19,337 nucleotides of DNA from CAINVV01 sp037440345 (GCA_037440345.1 JBBIUJ010000043.1:1-19337), one strand, 5' to 3'. Shown: positions 1 to 7,242, counted from the first letter of the stretch. Translations and numbers: made by a program. The notes: generated by a model from the letters alone, not told the origin.

Positions 1-215
1 GCAAAGCTGTTTCCCATAAGATGGTCAAAATGACCATGAGTGTTCAACAATTGAACGACATGAAGCCCTTGATCCTCAACGAAACGACTCAATGCAGCTT
101 CTTCAGAACGGTTTGAGCAGGCAGGATCGATTACAACGGCCTCCATGGTTTCATCCCAAAGCACGTAGGCATTGACGCTGACCGGATTGAAGGTGAATTT
201 TTTAATATTGATCAT
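1..215 (-). CDS. MBL-fold metallo-hydrolase, N-terminal part (cut by window edge)
   Basis: Only the first 71 codons are visible; the gene runs off the left edge. The translation begins MINIKKFTFNPVSVNAYVLW and reaches THGHFDH at residues 59-65, the HxHxDH metal-binding motif of the metallo-beta-lactamase fold, preceded by the usual strand with Asp30 (VVIDPA). The N-terminal 'F.FNP.SVNAYVLWD' pattern is typical of the glyoxalase II-like / YcbL-like hydrolases, which hydrolyse thioesters such as hydroxyacyl-glutathione or related substrates in the cytoplasm. The exact substrate cannot be told from this fragment. The ATG at 213-215 is the first in-frame start and fits the family N-terminus. Next to it lies a repeat-rich intergenic region, then a methyltransferase on the same strand. 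Confidence 0.85.
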   Translation of the reverse strand, partial: MINIKKFTFNPVSVNAYVLWDETMEAVVIDPACSNRSEEAALSRFVEDQGLHVVQLLNTHGHFDHLMGNSF

Positions 216-434
216 AAATATTTATCGTTTTAATGAATTGAGCTTTCAGAAATGAATCCTTCCCTCAACGCCCCTCGGCTCCGCTCGGGGACCCGGGTTG
301 CTCATACCTTATTGCCCCTCGGCTCCGCTCGGGGTACCATCTCGCTTGGGAACTGGTCTCATCATCCCCATCCTCCACGTCGTCCTGGTCATCCCCGTCT
401 TTCCGTCATCCCAGTCGTCCCAGTCCTTCTCCTA
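216..434. other. Low-complexity, repeat-bearing intergenic region
   Basis: This gap between two minus-strand genes holds two copies of a 21-bp direct repeat (entered separately) and, from about 355 to 430, a pyrimidine-rich stretch made of degenerate copies of a GTCATCCC / GTCGTCCC-like unit. Short open frames here on the plus strand read as proline- and serine-rich low-complexity peptides and are not believable genes. No clear terminator or promoter could be picked out. Confidence 0.6.
270..334. repeat. 21-bp perfect direct repeat, two copies
   Basis: Copies lie at 270-290 and 314-334, 44 bp apart start to start. Both begin GCCCCTCGGCTCCGCTCG and end in GGG, and each is followed by a GGTACC- or ACCCGGG-like six-base palindrome. 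The unit is much more GC-rich than its surroundings and partly self-complementary at the ends (CCCC...GGGG). It may be a dispersed intergenic repeat; its copy number elsewhere cannot be seen from here. Confidence 0.75.
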
Positions 435-1199
435 CTACTTCTGGTCTGCAGTTCCGGGAAGCATCGGAACAAAGACAAAATTACCCGCTTCCCGTTCTGA
501 ATATTCATTTTCTCCCACCCTCACGATTATTTTCATCACCTGATGCTGCCGGTTCCCAACAGGGATTACCATTCTGCCTCCAATTGCGAGTTGCTCCTTT
601 AATTTTGGAGGAACGGTATCAGCTCCGGCGGTGACGATGATCTTATCGAAAGGGCCGTAGGTTGGCAATCCCAGATAACCATCACCATAAAAGAATTGCG
701 GATGATAGCCCAGTTTTGGCAATAAAACGGAGGCAAAATCAAAGAGTGACCGCTGCCGCTCTATGGTAAACAACGACACGCCCATTTCACACAATACTGC
801 CGCCTGATAACCGCTACCGGTGCCGACTTCCAGAACCTTGTCGGTTTTTTTGATTTGTAGTGCTTCAGTCTGGAATGCTACGGTATAAGGTTGGGAAATG
901 GTCTGACCTGCGAAGATTGGGAAAGCCTTGTCGACGTATGCGAATCCAACAAAACTGTTATCCATGAAAAGATGCCTAGGAACACTGTTCATCGCACAAA
1001 GAACATGTTCATCCGAAATCCCCTTGCTTCTGATTTCATCTACCAGTTTCTTTCGTAATCCTTTGTGTTTGAACGTATCTTCCAATTGAGCCGCATTTGG
1101 TGTTTTCGAAGGTAAAAATACCAATCTATGCGGGTTTTTCAACACCGAAAAGTTGATAAATAAAAGAATGGCGAAGAATCGGTAAGTTCCTGAACCCAT
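435..1199 (-). CDS. pcm: Protein-L-isoaspartate O-methyltransferase
   Basis: A cytoplasmic repair enzyme that transfers a methyl group from S-adenosylmethionine to isoaspartyl residues in aged proteins. The translation shows the family-specific GQTISQPYTVA segment (about residues 98-108), the SAM-binding motif I VLEVGTGSGYQ (122-132), the FFYGDGYLGLP segment and the C-terminal LVIPVG-like stretch (here MVIPVGNRQHQ). As drawn from the only in-frame ATG (1199) the protein has 254 residues, longer than the usual 210-220, and the first 38 residues look unlike the family. A TTG at 1083-1085 would start the protein at LEDTFKHKGLRKKL, where family homology begins, giving 216 residues. I favour that shorter form, especially because the ATG lies only 24 bp from the start of the divergent gene. 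The function is confident, the start is not. Confidence 0.9.
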   Translation of the reverse strand: MGSGTYRFFAILLFINFSVLKNPHRLVFLPSKTPNAAQLEDTFKHKGLRKKLVDEIRSKGISDEHVLCAMNSVPRHLFMDNSFVGFAYVDKAFPIFAGQTISQPYTVAFQTEALQIKKTDKVLEVGTGSGYQAAVLCEMGVSLFTIERQRSLFDFASVLLPKLGYHPQFFYGDGYLGLPTYGPFDKIIVTAGADTVPPKLKEQLAIGGRMVIPVGNRQHQVMKIIVRVGENEYSEREAGNFVFVPMLPGTADQK

Positions 1200-1223
1200 G
1201 TAAAAAACTACATTTACACCAAG

Positions 1224-2093
1224 ATGTTACACGGAGCTATCATTCACCCCGGAGAACCGGACGATTCATTCATCGCCTCGCTTCACGCCATAAAAAGCGT
1301 GAAGTGGGAGACAGTAATCTCTTCCTTCAACCTCAATTTTTTTGGTAATCCGGAACATCTGATTCCTTTACATTGCAACCTTGTAACCATTCTTGATCCT
1401 GAATTCACCACTTTTGCATTTTTATCAATCCTGGTAAGACGGGGATGCCATCTTTTTTTGACGGAAAGACAGCTGATGAGTTCCTCCGAGCGTGAAAAGC
1501 TTATACAATTGGCTGATGAGGGCAATACTTTCATTCAAATTCGCAATGACCTACTGGTTCATCCGACATTTGTAAGCAACGGCAAGAATAAATCGGAATC
1601 AAAACTGATTGAAATTCACCAGATGGAACCTGGAAGGCCAGGAGCGCTACAGGAGATGCTTTACAGCAATTTATTCATGATCCTGAAAATTGTGCACTCG
1701 GAGCCATCCCGGATCAGCGTGTGTGCAATTCCAAATACAGGCTACCAACCGGATGTGGTAAACCTGCACCTTAATTTTCACAATGGGTCGGCCGCCTCCC
1801 TGACCCTCTCGTTTGTCGGAAATGAAAAGTCTCATATTTTCTCCGTTCATGATCAAAATGGAGTGACAAATTTTAATTTAACAGGAAACGATTATCCACG
1901 AGACAACATCCAATCCGGCAAAAGCGAGGATCTACAATCCGGCAATCAACTGCTTATCATGCAGATGGCTTCTTTTTCGGAAAGTATCTTAAAGTTGGAT
2001 TTTCAACATCATGGAATAAACGATGAAGCCAATACTTTCAGGTTGATGGAGAAAATTAACAGGAAATTAGAATTCAGTTCGGTTTTGATATAA
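1224..2093 (+). CDS. Degenerate Gfo/Idh/MocA-like oxidoreductase homologue
   Basis: The 289-residue product keeps the layout of Gfo/Idh/MocA proteins: a segment like '..A.L.AG.H....E......E...L...A.......I..N' at about residues 66-109 (FLSILVRRGCHLFLTERQL and onward), then a C-terminal domain with GALQEMLYSNLFMILKIVHSEP and PDVVNLHLNFHNGSAASLTLSF, matching the dimer/substrate domain in which sugar oxidoreductases carry '..D...H..D.....G..P'. The N-terminal Rossmann strand, however, reads AIIHPGEPDDSFIAS in place of the GxGxxG nucleotide loop, and the EKP motif is TER. It is also shorter than the usual 320-380 residues. It may therefore bind a ligand or act structurally rather than catalyse NAD(P)-dependent oxidation. 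It is divergent from pcm and convergent with the DUF4294 gene. The family call is inference from motif layout. Confidence 0.6.
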   Translation: MLHGAIIHPGEPDDSFIASLHAIKSVKWETVISSFNLNFFGNPEHLIPLHCNLVTILDPEFTTFAFLSILVRRGCHLFLTERQLMSSSEREKLIQLADEGNTFIQIRNDLLVHPTFVSNGKNKSESKLIEIHQMEPGRPGALQEMLYSNLFMILKIVHSEPSRISVCAIPNTGYQPDVVNLHLNFHNGSAASLTLSFVGNEKSHIFSVHDQNGVTNFNLTGNDYPRDNIQSGKSEDLQSGNQLLIMQMASFSESILKLDFQHHGINDEANTFRLMEKINRKLEFSSVLI

Positions 2094-2141
2094 AAATAGA
2101 ATTCCCGCCGCGGCGGGAATTCTATTTTTATATCAAACCGA
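2079..2141. terminator. Bidirectional palindromic terminator shared by two convergent genes
   Basis: A near-perfect inverted repeat centred between 2110 and 2111. The arms are about 31 nt each (2079-2110 and 2111-2141), identical on reverse complement except for one extra T in the left arm (CGGTTTTG against CGGTTTG). The core is GAATTCCCGCCG/CGGCGGGAATTC with A-rich and T-rich flanks, so each strand ends in a GC stem followed by a T-rich run (CTATTTTTATAT). It serves both converging genes. Both stop codons lie within the arms: plus strand TAA at 2091-2093, minus strand TAA at 2128-2130. Confidence 0.9.
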
Positions 2142-2733
2142 GATCAATCTGCGTGACAATATTCTCAATCATACTGTCCTCATGTAGCGGGTCATACTGG
2201 GCTTTCAGGTCATGACCAAACAATCTTGCAACCGACTGCCAGAAGAAAGCTGAAAAACCGCCTTTGAACTCTTTGATTATTTCGTAGGATGAATTCCCTG
2301 TCTCCCGGTCAAGCAATTTGATCAGGATACGTCCTTCTGAAACTTTCATCCGCCGGATCTCATCCTCGAACTCCGTGAAAAGCTCCTTTTCAACTCCCTT
2401 GACATAATTCTTGCGCTCGCGCTCCGTCTTAAACGTGGAGTAAACCCTGTTGTATTCAGCCAGTTTGATGGCTGCCACCTTAGCCATCGGATAGACCTTT
2501 TTAACCTTGTATTCCAGCAAGGTATATTCCCTCAGTTGCCTGGGTTTCATATCTTTCTTGTCGGGAAAGATATCGATTGGCCTCAAAAAATAGTGCATGG
2601 AGGTGTCAACCTTCGTAACGGCCGTATCCTTTCCTGCAACGAGGGTGGTTCCGGTTGACTGCGCGAAAACCGCAACCGGAAGGATCAGGAGCAGAAGAAG
2701 AAAAAGATACAGAATGTTGTTGACTGCCTTCAT
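2128..2733 (-). CDS. DUF4294-family secreted protein
   Basis: A 201-residue protein when started at the ATG at 2731-2733. That start gives a clean signal peptide (MKAVNNILYLFLLLLLILPVAVFAQ, cleavage after AxA-like VFA); a longer frame from 2802 would bury the signal peptide. The body (REYTLLEYKVKKVYPMAKVAAIKLAEYN, then YVKGVEKELFTEFEDEIRRMKVSEGRILIKLLDRETG and FKGGFSAFFWQSVARLFGHDLKAQYDP) matches my memory of the Bacteroidota family DUF4294, whose function is unknown. It is predicted to be exported to the periplasm or surface. Its last codons lie in the right arm of the terminator palindrome. It is divergent from arginine deiminase. Confidence 0.8.
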   Translation of the reverse strand: MKAVNNILYLFLLLLLILPVAVFAQSTGTTLVAGKDTAVTKVDTSMHYFLRPIDIFPDKKDMKPRQLREYTLLEYKVKKVYPMAKVAAIKLAEYNRVYSTFKTERERKNYVKGVEKELFTEFEDEIRRMKVSEGRILIKLLDRETGNSSYEIIKEFKGGFSAFFWQSVARLFGHDLKAQYDPLHEDSMIENIVTQIDLGLI

Positions 2734-2824
2734 TTGCTGCAAATGTAAGAAAGCCCCTGCCGATTTTACAAATTTGATCTGCCAATAATGGTTGTTTATC
2801 ATTCTTTACCTTGCCAATATTCGG

Positions 2825-2832
2825 TATCTTTG
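2825..2832 (+). promoter_or_regulatory. Bacteroidota-type -7 element for arginine deiminase
   Basis: TATCTTTG matches the TAnnTTTG -7 consensus of the Bacteroidota housekeeping sigma factor, 41 bp before the ATG of the deiminase gene. A matching TTTG -33 element at the right distance is not obvious, so the call rests on the -7 box and its position. Confidence 0.55.
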
Positions 2833-2872
2833 CACGGAAATTAGCTGAACACCCGATTGTTAATTCACGCTT

Positions 2873-4144
2873 ATGCCTAAATACAATGTAAATGTTACCT
2901 CCGAAATTGGTGAACTGGAAGGAGTTATTCTCCACACTCCCGGTTCTGAGGTGGAAAATATGACCCCTGAAAATGCCGAAAGGGCGCTTTACAGCGATAT
3001 TCTCAACCTCTCTGTGGCCTCGAAGGAGTATTTTGAACTGAAGGAGGTTTTGAACAAGGTGACCAAAACCTACGAAATCAAACAGCTTTTAACTGAAACA
3101 CTCTCAGACAATCTATCCAAAGAGGCGCTGATCCGTAATGTCTGTCAGCAGGAAGAAGCCTATGAAGAACTGGATTTTTTGCTCAACATGCCTCCTGCCA
3201 TACTGGCAAAACAATTGATTGAGGGGGTCGTGCTCAACCGCGACAACCTGACAAAGTTTCTAAGCAATGAGCGTTACTCGATGCGGCCGCTGCACAATTT
3301 TCTCTTTACGCGGGATTCGGCCATGACGATCTGGAACGAGGTACTTATTGGAAAGATGGCCAGCAAAGTAAGGGAACGCGAGTCTTTGATCATGGAGGCC
3401 ATCTTCAGGGACCATCCCTCCTTTGGTGTTCCGACCATCAATCCGGAGCGGGTGGCCGGAGGCAGAAGTGCCTTCAAAAATGCCACCATCGAAGGGGGCG
3501 ATGTCGAGATTGCCAGCGAAAACATCATCCTGGTTGGCAGTGGCGCCAGAACATCAACCGAAGGGATCGATCTGCTGACCGAGATCATCAAAGAGAAAAA
3601 AGAGGGCACCAAACACCTGATTGTACAGGAGTTGCCCCGGAAACCTGAGTCATTTATCCACCTCGACATGACTTTCACCTTCCTCGACTCCAACGCCTGC
3701 ATGGTTTACGAGCCGTTGATATTAAAGAAGACCAAATACCATACCATCAAGATTACCATCGACAACGGGAAGGTAACATCCATCAGGGAAGAGGCCAGCC
3801 TGTTGAAAGCGCTGGAACGCTGTGGCATGGAACTCACTCCCATCAACTGCGGCGGACACGGGGACCCTTGGATCATGGAACGCGAACAGTGGCACAGCGG
3901 GGCAAATTTTTTCGCCATTGCCCCCGGGAAGGTAATTGGGTACGAAAGGAATGAAAAAACCATGGAGGAGATGAACCGGAATGGTTTTGAAATAATCAAA
4001 GCCATCGATGTCATCGAAAAAAGGGTAAAAATCGAAGACTATCAACGGGCTGTCATCACCATTGCCGGTTCCGAACTTGCCCGCGGAGGTGGTGGCGCCA
4101 GGTGCATGACCATGCCTGTCAAAAGAAAAAATGTAAGCTGGTAA
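2873..4144 (+). CDS. arcA: Arginine deiminase
   Basis: Hydrolyses L-arginine to L-citrulline and ammonia, the first step of the arginine deiminase route that yields ATP through ornithine transcarbamylase and carbamate kinase (neither is in this window). The 423-residue length fits the family. Visible hallmarks are the N-terminal GELEGVILHTPGSEVENMTPEN, FTRDSAM (about residue 144), EGGDV, HLDMTFTF (family HLDxxF with catalytic His), the CGGHGDPWIMEREQW segment, and the C-terminal GGGGARCMTMP with the nucleophilic Cys411. The extra His in CGGHGDP is a small departure from the common CGGGD. The ATG at 2873 gives the expected N-terminus. A SPOUT methyltransferase follows 5 bp downstream, so the two are probably co-transcribed, although a functional link is not evident. 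Confidence 0.95.
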   Translation: MPKYNVNVTSEIGELEGVILHTPGSEVENMTPENAERALYSDILNLSVASKEYFELKEVLNKVTKTYEIKQLLTETLSDNLSKEALIRNVCQQEEAYEELDFLLNMPPAILAKQLIEGVVLNRDNLTKFLSNERYSMRPLHNFLFTRDSAMTIWNEVLIGKMASKVRERESLIMEAIFRDHPSFGVPTINPERVAGGRSAFKNATIEGGDVEIASENIILVGSGARTSTEGIDLLTEIIKEKKEGTKHLIVQELPRKPESFIHLDMTFTFLDSNACMVYEPLILKKTKYHTIKITIDNGKVTSIREEASLLKALERCGMELTPINCGGHGDPWIMEREQWHSGANFFAIAPGKVIGYERNEKTMEEMNRNGFEIIKAIDVIEKRVKIEDYQRAVITIAGSELARGGGGARCMTMPVKRKNVSW

Positions 4145-4149
4145 GCGGC

Positions 4150-4683
4150 ATGAGAAAACTCGAAAACAGCGAACTAGCCAGGGCCAGCGCCGAAGATTTC
4201 AAGCGGCTGGCAAAGGTACCGGTCATGGTAGTCCTGGACAATATCCGCAGTTGCCACAACATCGGCTCCGTATTTCGTACCTCGGATGCACTATTGATAG
4301 AGAAGATTTTCTTATGCGGCATCAGCTCCACCCCACCCGACAAAGAGATCCGCAAAACAGCGCTGGGAGCGGAAAACACTGTTGCCTGGGAGTATCATCC
4401 CGATACACTTGAAGCCATCAGTACCCTGAAAGCCCAGGGATATACTGTTATTGCCGTCGAACAGGTAGAAAAAAGCATCAGCCTCGCTGATTATCATCCT
4501 TCTGCAAACGCCAAATTAGCGCTGGTTTTCGGCAACGAAGTTAAAGGCGTACAGCAGGAGGTGGTCGATCGGTGCGATTTGGCCATCGAGATCCCTCAAT
4601 ACGGAACAAAACACTCGTTCAATATCTCTGTAAGCGTGGGGATCGTTTTGTGGGATTTGTTCAACAAGATAAGAAGCGCCTGA
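4150..4683 (+). CDS. SPOUT/TrmH-family RNA 2'-O-methyltransferase
   Basis: A 177-residue SpoU-type enzyme that methylates ribose in tRNA or rRNA using S-adenosylmethionine bound in a trefoil knot. All three SPOUT motifs are present: motif 1 NIGSVFRTSDA (about residues 36-46, with the catalytic-type Arg), motif 2 LVFGNEVKG (about 124-132) and motif 3 IPQYGTKHSFNISVSVGI (about 147-164). It lacks the N-terminal substrate-binding domain of RlmB-like members and is close in size to the minimal TrmL-like group, so the exact RNA target is unknown. I chose the ATG at 4150, 5 bp after the arcA stop; an in-frame ATG at 4102 would overlap arcA and add 16 lysine/cysteine-rich residues not typical of the family. 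Confidence 0.9.
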   Translation: MRKLENSELARASAEDFKRLAKVPVMVVLDNIRSCHNIGSVFRTSDALLIEKIFLCGISSTPPDKEIRKTALGAENTVAWEYHPDTLEAISTLKAQGYTVIAVEQVEKSISLADYHPSANAKLALVFGNEVKGVQQEVVDRCDLAIEIPQYGTKHSFNISVSVGIVLWDLFNKIRSA

Positions 4684-4841
4684 AAAGCAAATAATTTATT
4701 TTGACAATTCTGCCCATTTCCCATTTTTTGAAGAGCCCGGAAAATTTTGTATCGAAGTCGAAAAAGTACTAAAAGAGAAGAACTGAACGCGCCAGCGGGG
4801 GAATTCTGTTTGTAAATTTAGAACAGAGAAACATTTGAAAA

Positions 4842-6089
4842 TTAAAGTTGATACTTTTTAAAAACAGTTGTGGATGTATGTCCTCCAAATCCAAATGTAT
4901 TGTTAAGTGCAATTATAACTTCTTTGTTACATGCTTTATTGGGAGTTAAATTTAATTGTGAGTTTATTGTAGGATCGGTTTCATTCAAATTAATTGTTGG
5001 TGGTATTATATTGTGAACAATGGATTTAACACAAGCTATGGCTTCTACCGCTCCGGCTGCACCCAGCAAATGTCCTGTCATGGATTTTGTTGCACTGATT
5101 TGGATTTTATTTATTGAGTTACTAAATACATTCTCAATTGCCTTGCACTCGCTAATGTCACCCACTGGCGTGGATGTAGCATGCGCATTAATGTAAGAGA
5201 CATCATTTGTTGTTATTCCTGCATCAATTAATGCTCCTTTCATGGCCAATTCGGCACCTAAACCTTCGGGATGAGTTGCCGCAACATGATATGCATCGGA
5301 AGCAGCGCCATACCCTGCTAATTCGCAATATATTTTGGCCCCTCTTTTTAATGCATGTTCAAGTTCTTCTATCATAAGAACACCAGCGCCTTCTCCGGCA
5401 ACAAAGCCATCGCGTGAAATATCGAACGGACGAGATGCCGTTTCAGGCGAATCATTTAAGGTTGATAATGCTTTCATCGCATTAAAACCGCCTATTGCTG
5501 CCTGAGATATGGAGGCTTCAGAACCACCTGCAATAATAATATTGGCACGTCCCAATCGAATAAGGTCCAAAGCATTTGCTATTGCATTATTCGATGAAGC
5601 GCAAGCAGAAGTAACAGAATAGCTAATGCCATGTAATCCATACCGGATTGATATTTGTCCGGTTGCAATATTGGCAATCATTTTTGTTATGAAAAAAGGA
5701 CTGAATCTTGGATTTTTGATGTCTGCCCCAAAGTTTAATATTTCTTCCTCGAAAGTTAACATTCCGCCAATTCCCGTTGCCATAATGACACCTATTTTGT
5801 TCAGGTCACACGACTTAAGGTCTAAACCGGAATCTTTCATACATTCGTCTGTTGCACCTAACGCATATTGAGTGTATAAATCTATCTTTCTGACTTCTTG
5901 CTTTTCAACATATTGCAAAGGGTCGAAGTTTTTGACTTCGCATGCAAACCTTGTTTTATGATGCGATGGATCAAATTTTGTTATTATTGCAGCTCCACTC
6001 TTTCCGTTTATCAAGTTTTCCCAAAAGTCGACAACATTATTGCCAATTGGTGTTATTGCACCTAGTCCGGTTATTACTGCTCTTTTCAT
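4842..6089 (-). CDS. Beta-ketoacyl-ACP synthase II-type ketosynthase (FabF-like)
   Basis: Catalyses decarboxylative condensation of an acyl thioester with malonyl-ACP. At 415 residues it aligns with FabF almost number for number: nucleophile Cys163 in TSACASSNN, His303 in NAHATSTPVGD and His340 in KSMTGHLLGAAG, plus the terminal NNTFGFGGHTSTTVF. All active-site residues are intact. It stands alone, with no ACP or reductase beside it, and follows a TetR regulator on the same strand by 53 bp, with an operator-like palindrome in the gap. That context suggests a dedicated, inducible ketosynthase rather than the core fatty-acid enzyme, for example one modifying lipid composition or feeding a secondary product. 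The gene is clearly more AT-rich than the preceding housekeeping genes. Substrate is inference only. Confidence 0.92.
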   Translation of the reverse strand: MKRAVITGLGAITPIGNNVVDFWENLINGKSGAAIITKFDPSHHKTRFACEVKNFDPLQYVEKQEVRKIDLYTQYALGATDECMKDSGLDLKSCDLNKIGVIMATGIGGMLTFEEEILNFGADIKNPRFSPFFITKMIANIATGQISIRYGLHGISYSVTSACASSNNAIANALDLIRLGRANIIIAGGSEASISQAAIGGFNAMKALSTLNDSPETASRPFDISRDGFVAGEGAGVLMIEELEHALKRGAKIYCELAGYGAASDAYHVAATHPEGLGAELAMKGALIDAGITTNDVSYINAHATSTPVGDISECKAIENVFSNSINKIQISATKSMTGHLLGAAGAVEAIACVKSIVHNIIPPTINLNETDPTINSQLNLTPNKACNKEVIIALNNTFGFGGHTSTTVFKKYQL

Positions 6090-6110
6090 ATAAATTAGTT
6101 TAAAATATAT

Positions 6111-6124
6111 TTACTAATAAGTAA
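6111..6124. promoter_or_regulatory. Operator-like palindrome before the ketosynthase gene
   Basis: TTACTAATAAGTAA, an inverted repeat TTACT-N4-AGTAA, lies 22 bp upstream of the ketosynthase ATG. Its first 13 bases (TTACTAATAAGTA) recur exactly upstream of the TetR gene at 6735-6747. A matched pair flanking a TetR gene is the usual sign of the regulator's own operator. Confidence 0.6.
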
Positions 6125-6142
6125 GTGTGTGATTCAAATTTT

Positions 6143-6703
6143 TTAAGGTTTCAAATCATCAAGAATTGACTGATAAAAACTTTTATAATCAATTTTATCC
6201 ATTATTCCCGATAACTGTAAACTGGCAACTAAACTCGAAAATATAGATAAAGCCTTGCTTGCCGGGTCTTCATTAAATGAAAATACATTTTGGGTTCTAC
6301 CTTTTTCAAGGAGTTCTGTAAGCCATTTTAAAATCATTTCAATCATGCGTTTTAGCTCAATTTTGGTAGTTGCATTCAATGTGTTATAGTCAGGACTTAA
6401 CGAACCAACCAAACATTTTTTTTGCTCACGGTGGCTTTTAACGTAAATCTTGATAAATGTTTCGATTTGCTGCCATTCGCCAAATTTGCGGCTGTGCATA
6501 TTGTCAACCATCTCATCAAACCGTTGGATATTCGTTTTTACAATGCTTGTCCCTAAATTTTCTTTTGAAGGAAAATAATAATGAACAGCAGCATTTTTTA
6601 TTCCCAATTCAGTTGAAATATCTTGATAACTAAAGGCATTATATCCTCTGGTGCGAATTAGATTTTCTCCTAATTCCAATATTTTTTCTCGTGTTACAGA
6701 CAT
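6143..6703 (-). CDS. TetR/AcrR-family transcriptional regulator
   Basis: A 186-residue one-component repressor. The N-terminal DNA-binding domain is clear: REKILELGENLIRTRGYNAFSYQDISTELGIKNAAVHYYFPSKENLG, with the helix-turn-helix at about residues 27-46 and the family YYFPSKE ending. The C-terminal helical region (about 60-186) should bind a small effector or acyl ligand, which cannot be identified here. It probably represses itself and the downstream ketosynthase, because a shared 13-bp operator-like core sits before each gene. ATG at 6701-6703 gives the expected start; there is no Shine-Dalgarno sequence, as usual in this phylum. Confidence 0.9.
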   Translation of the reverse strand: MSVTREKILELGENLIRTRGYNAFSYQDISTELGIKNAAVHYYFPSKENLGTSIVKTNIQRFDEMVDNMHSRKFGEWQQIETFIKIYVKSHREQKKCLVGSLSPDYNTLNATTKIELKRMIEMILKWLTELLEKGRTQNVFSFNEDPASKALSIFSSLVASLQLSGIMDKIDYKSFYQSILDDLKP

Positions 6704-6730
6704 TTATTTTTATTTAAAATCGCGATAAAG

Positions 6731-6748
6731 ATACTTACTAATAAGTAT
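6731..6748. promoter_or_regulatory. Operator-like palindrome before the TetR gene
   Basis: ATACTTACTAATAAGTAT is an inverted repeat with 7-bp arms (ATACTTA / TAAGTAT) around CTAA, 27 bp before the TetR ATG. It contains the 13-bp core TTACTAATAAGTA that is also present before the ketosynthase gene (6111-6123). A further TACTTATT half-site follows at 6763-6770. The position fits autorepression. Confidence 0.65.
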
Positions 6749-6811
6749 AAAAAATATATATGTACTTATTTTTTTAAATTCTACTGCAAAGAGAGATGCC
6801 GTATCCTCACT

Positions 6812-6839
6812 GGCGCAGATTTGGTGCATATAAAAGTGT
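6812..6839. repeat. 28-bp dispersed motif, copy 1
   Basis: This 28-bp stretch (beginning GGCGCA, containing TTTGGT, ending TATAAAAGTGT) matches 15806-15833 at 24 of 28 positions, 9 kb away. It lies beside the transposase remnant, while the other copy borders the ATPase/nuclease unit. See the finding on this pair. Confidence 0.6.
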
Positions 6840-6860
6840 AAGGCAGCATAATAAAACACT

Positions 6861-7051
6861 TCACAAGTTGCAGTTTATCAATTTTTCAAACCAACTAAAC
6901 CGATTGAATTGAGCAACTCCTGTATTGGTTCTGGTAAATAGCAAACCACAATCTTTGCATCTAAAGCGCTGTTTACCGCCTCAATTACCCCATCCAATTA
7001 CATCGGTGCTTTTACAACCCCAGCACGCTTTTTTTTTATCGTTTTCATGGT
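6861..7051 (-). pseudogene. Transposase remnant, N-terminal zinc-ribbon part
   Basis: Read on the minus strand, this stretch encodes KKKACWGCKSTDVIGWGN, a stop (6981-6983), then GGKQRFRCKDCGLLFTRT and NTGVAQFNRFSWFEKLI, ending at a second stop (6861-6863). Two CxxC pairs (CWGC, CKDC) followed by a KQRFRCKDC pattern are the zinc ribbon found at the N-terminus of IS1/IS1595-like and related transposases. No catalytic DDE part remains. The in-frame stop, the lost start and the missing C-terminus show an old, dead fragment. The exact IS family is not certain. Confidence 0.65.
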
Positions 7052-7057
7052 ACAAAA

Positions 7058-7087
7058 AAAGTAATTGAAACCACTTTCAATTACTTT
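7058..7087. repeat. 13-bp perfect inverted repeat beside the transposase remnant
   Basis: Arms AAAGTAATTGAAA (7058-7070) and TTTCAATTACTTT (7075-7087) are exact reverse complements with a 4-nt loop. On the minus strand the hairpin is followed by a T run (complement of A7054-A7060), so it could work as a second terminator behind the SusD gene. Equally, it could be an end structure of the dead insertion element. Confidence 0.6.
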
Positions 7088-7151
7088 CTCTCTAGCCCTT
7101 TACAGACAAGACTTACATGGCTTTTTACCAACTATTTTTCAGTACATTACC

Positions 7152-7187
7152 AAAAAAGGAGAAGAAGGTTTTATTCTTCTTCTCCTT
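7152..7187 (-). terminator. Rho-independent terminator of the SusC/SusD operon
   Basis: Exact 12-bp arms AAGGAGAAGAAG (7156-7167) and CTTCTTCTCCTT (7176-7187) enclose an 8-nt loop. Read on the minus strand the stem is followed by TTTTTT (complement of A7152-A7157). It lies 56 bp after the SusD stop and marks the end of the locus. Confidence 0.85.
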
Positions 7188-7242
7188 AGTCGATCCAGAT
7201 AGAACCTGATTATTTAGTCATCCAGTTTTGTATTTCCATCCG

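Noticed and set aside
252..543. Two overlapping small plus-strand open frames in the repeat region
   Set aside because: They translate low-complexity repeat DNA and partly overlap the methyltransferase in antisense; no domain is visible.
3274..4045. Several open frames antisense to arginine deiminase
   Set aside because: They are shadows of a well-supported gene in GC-richer DNA, with no recognisable family and no start context.
4684..4841. Possible terminator or small gene between the RNA methyltransferase and the ketosynthase
   Set aside because: No convincing hairpin with a T run and no coding signal was found in this 158-bp gap.
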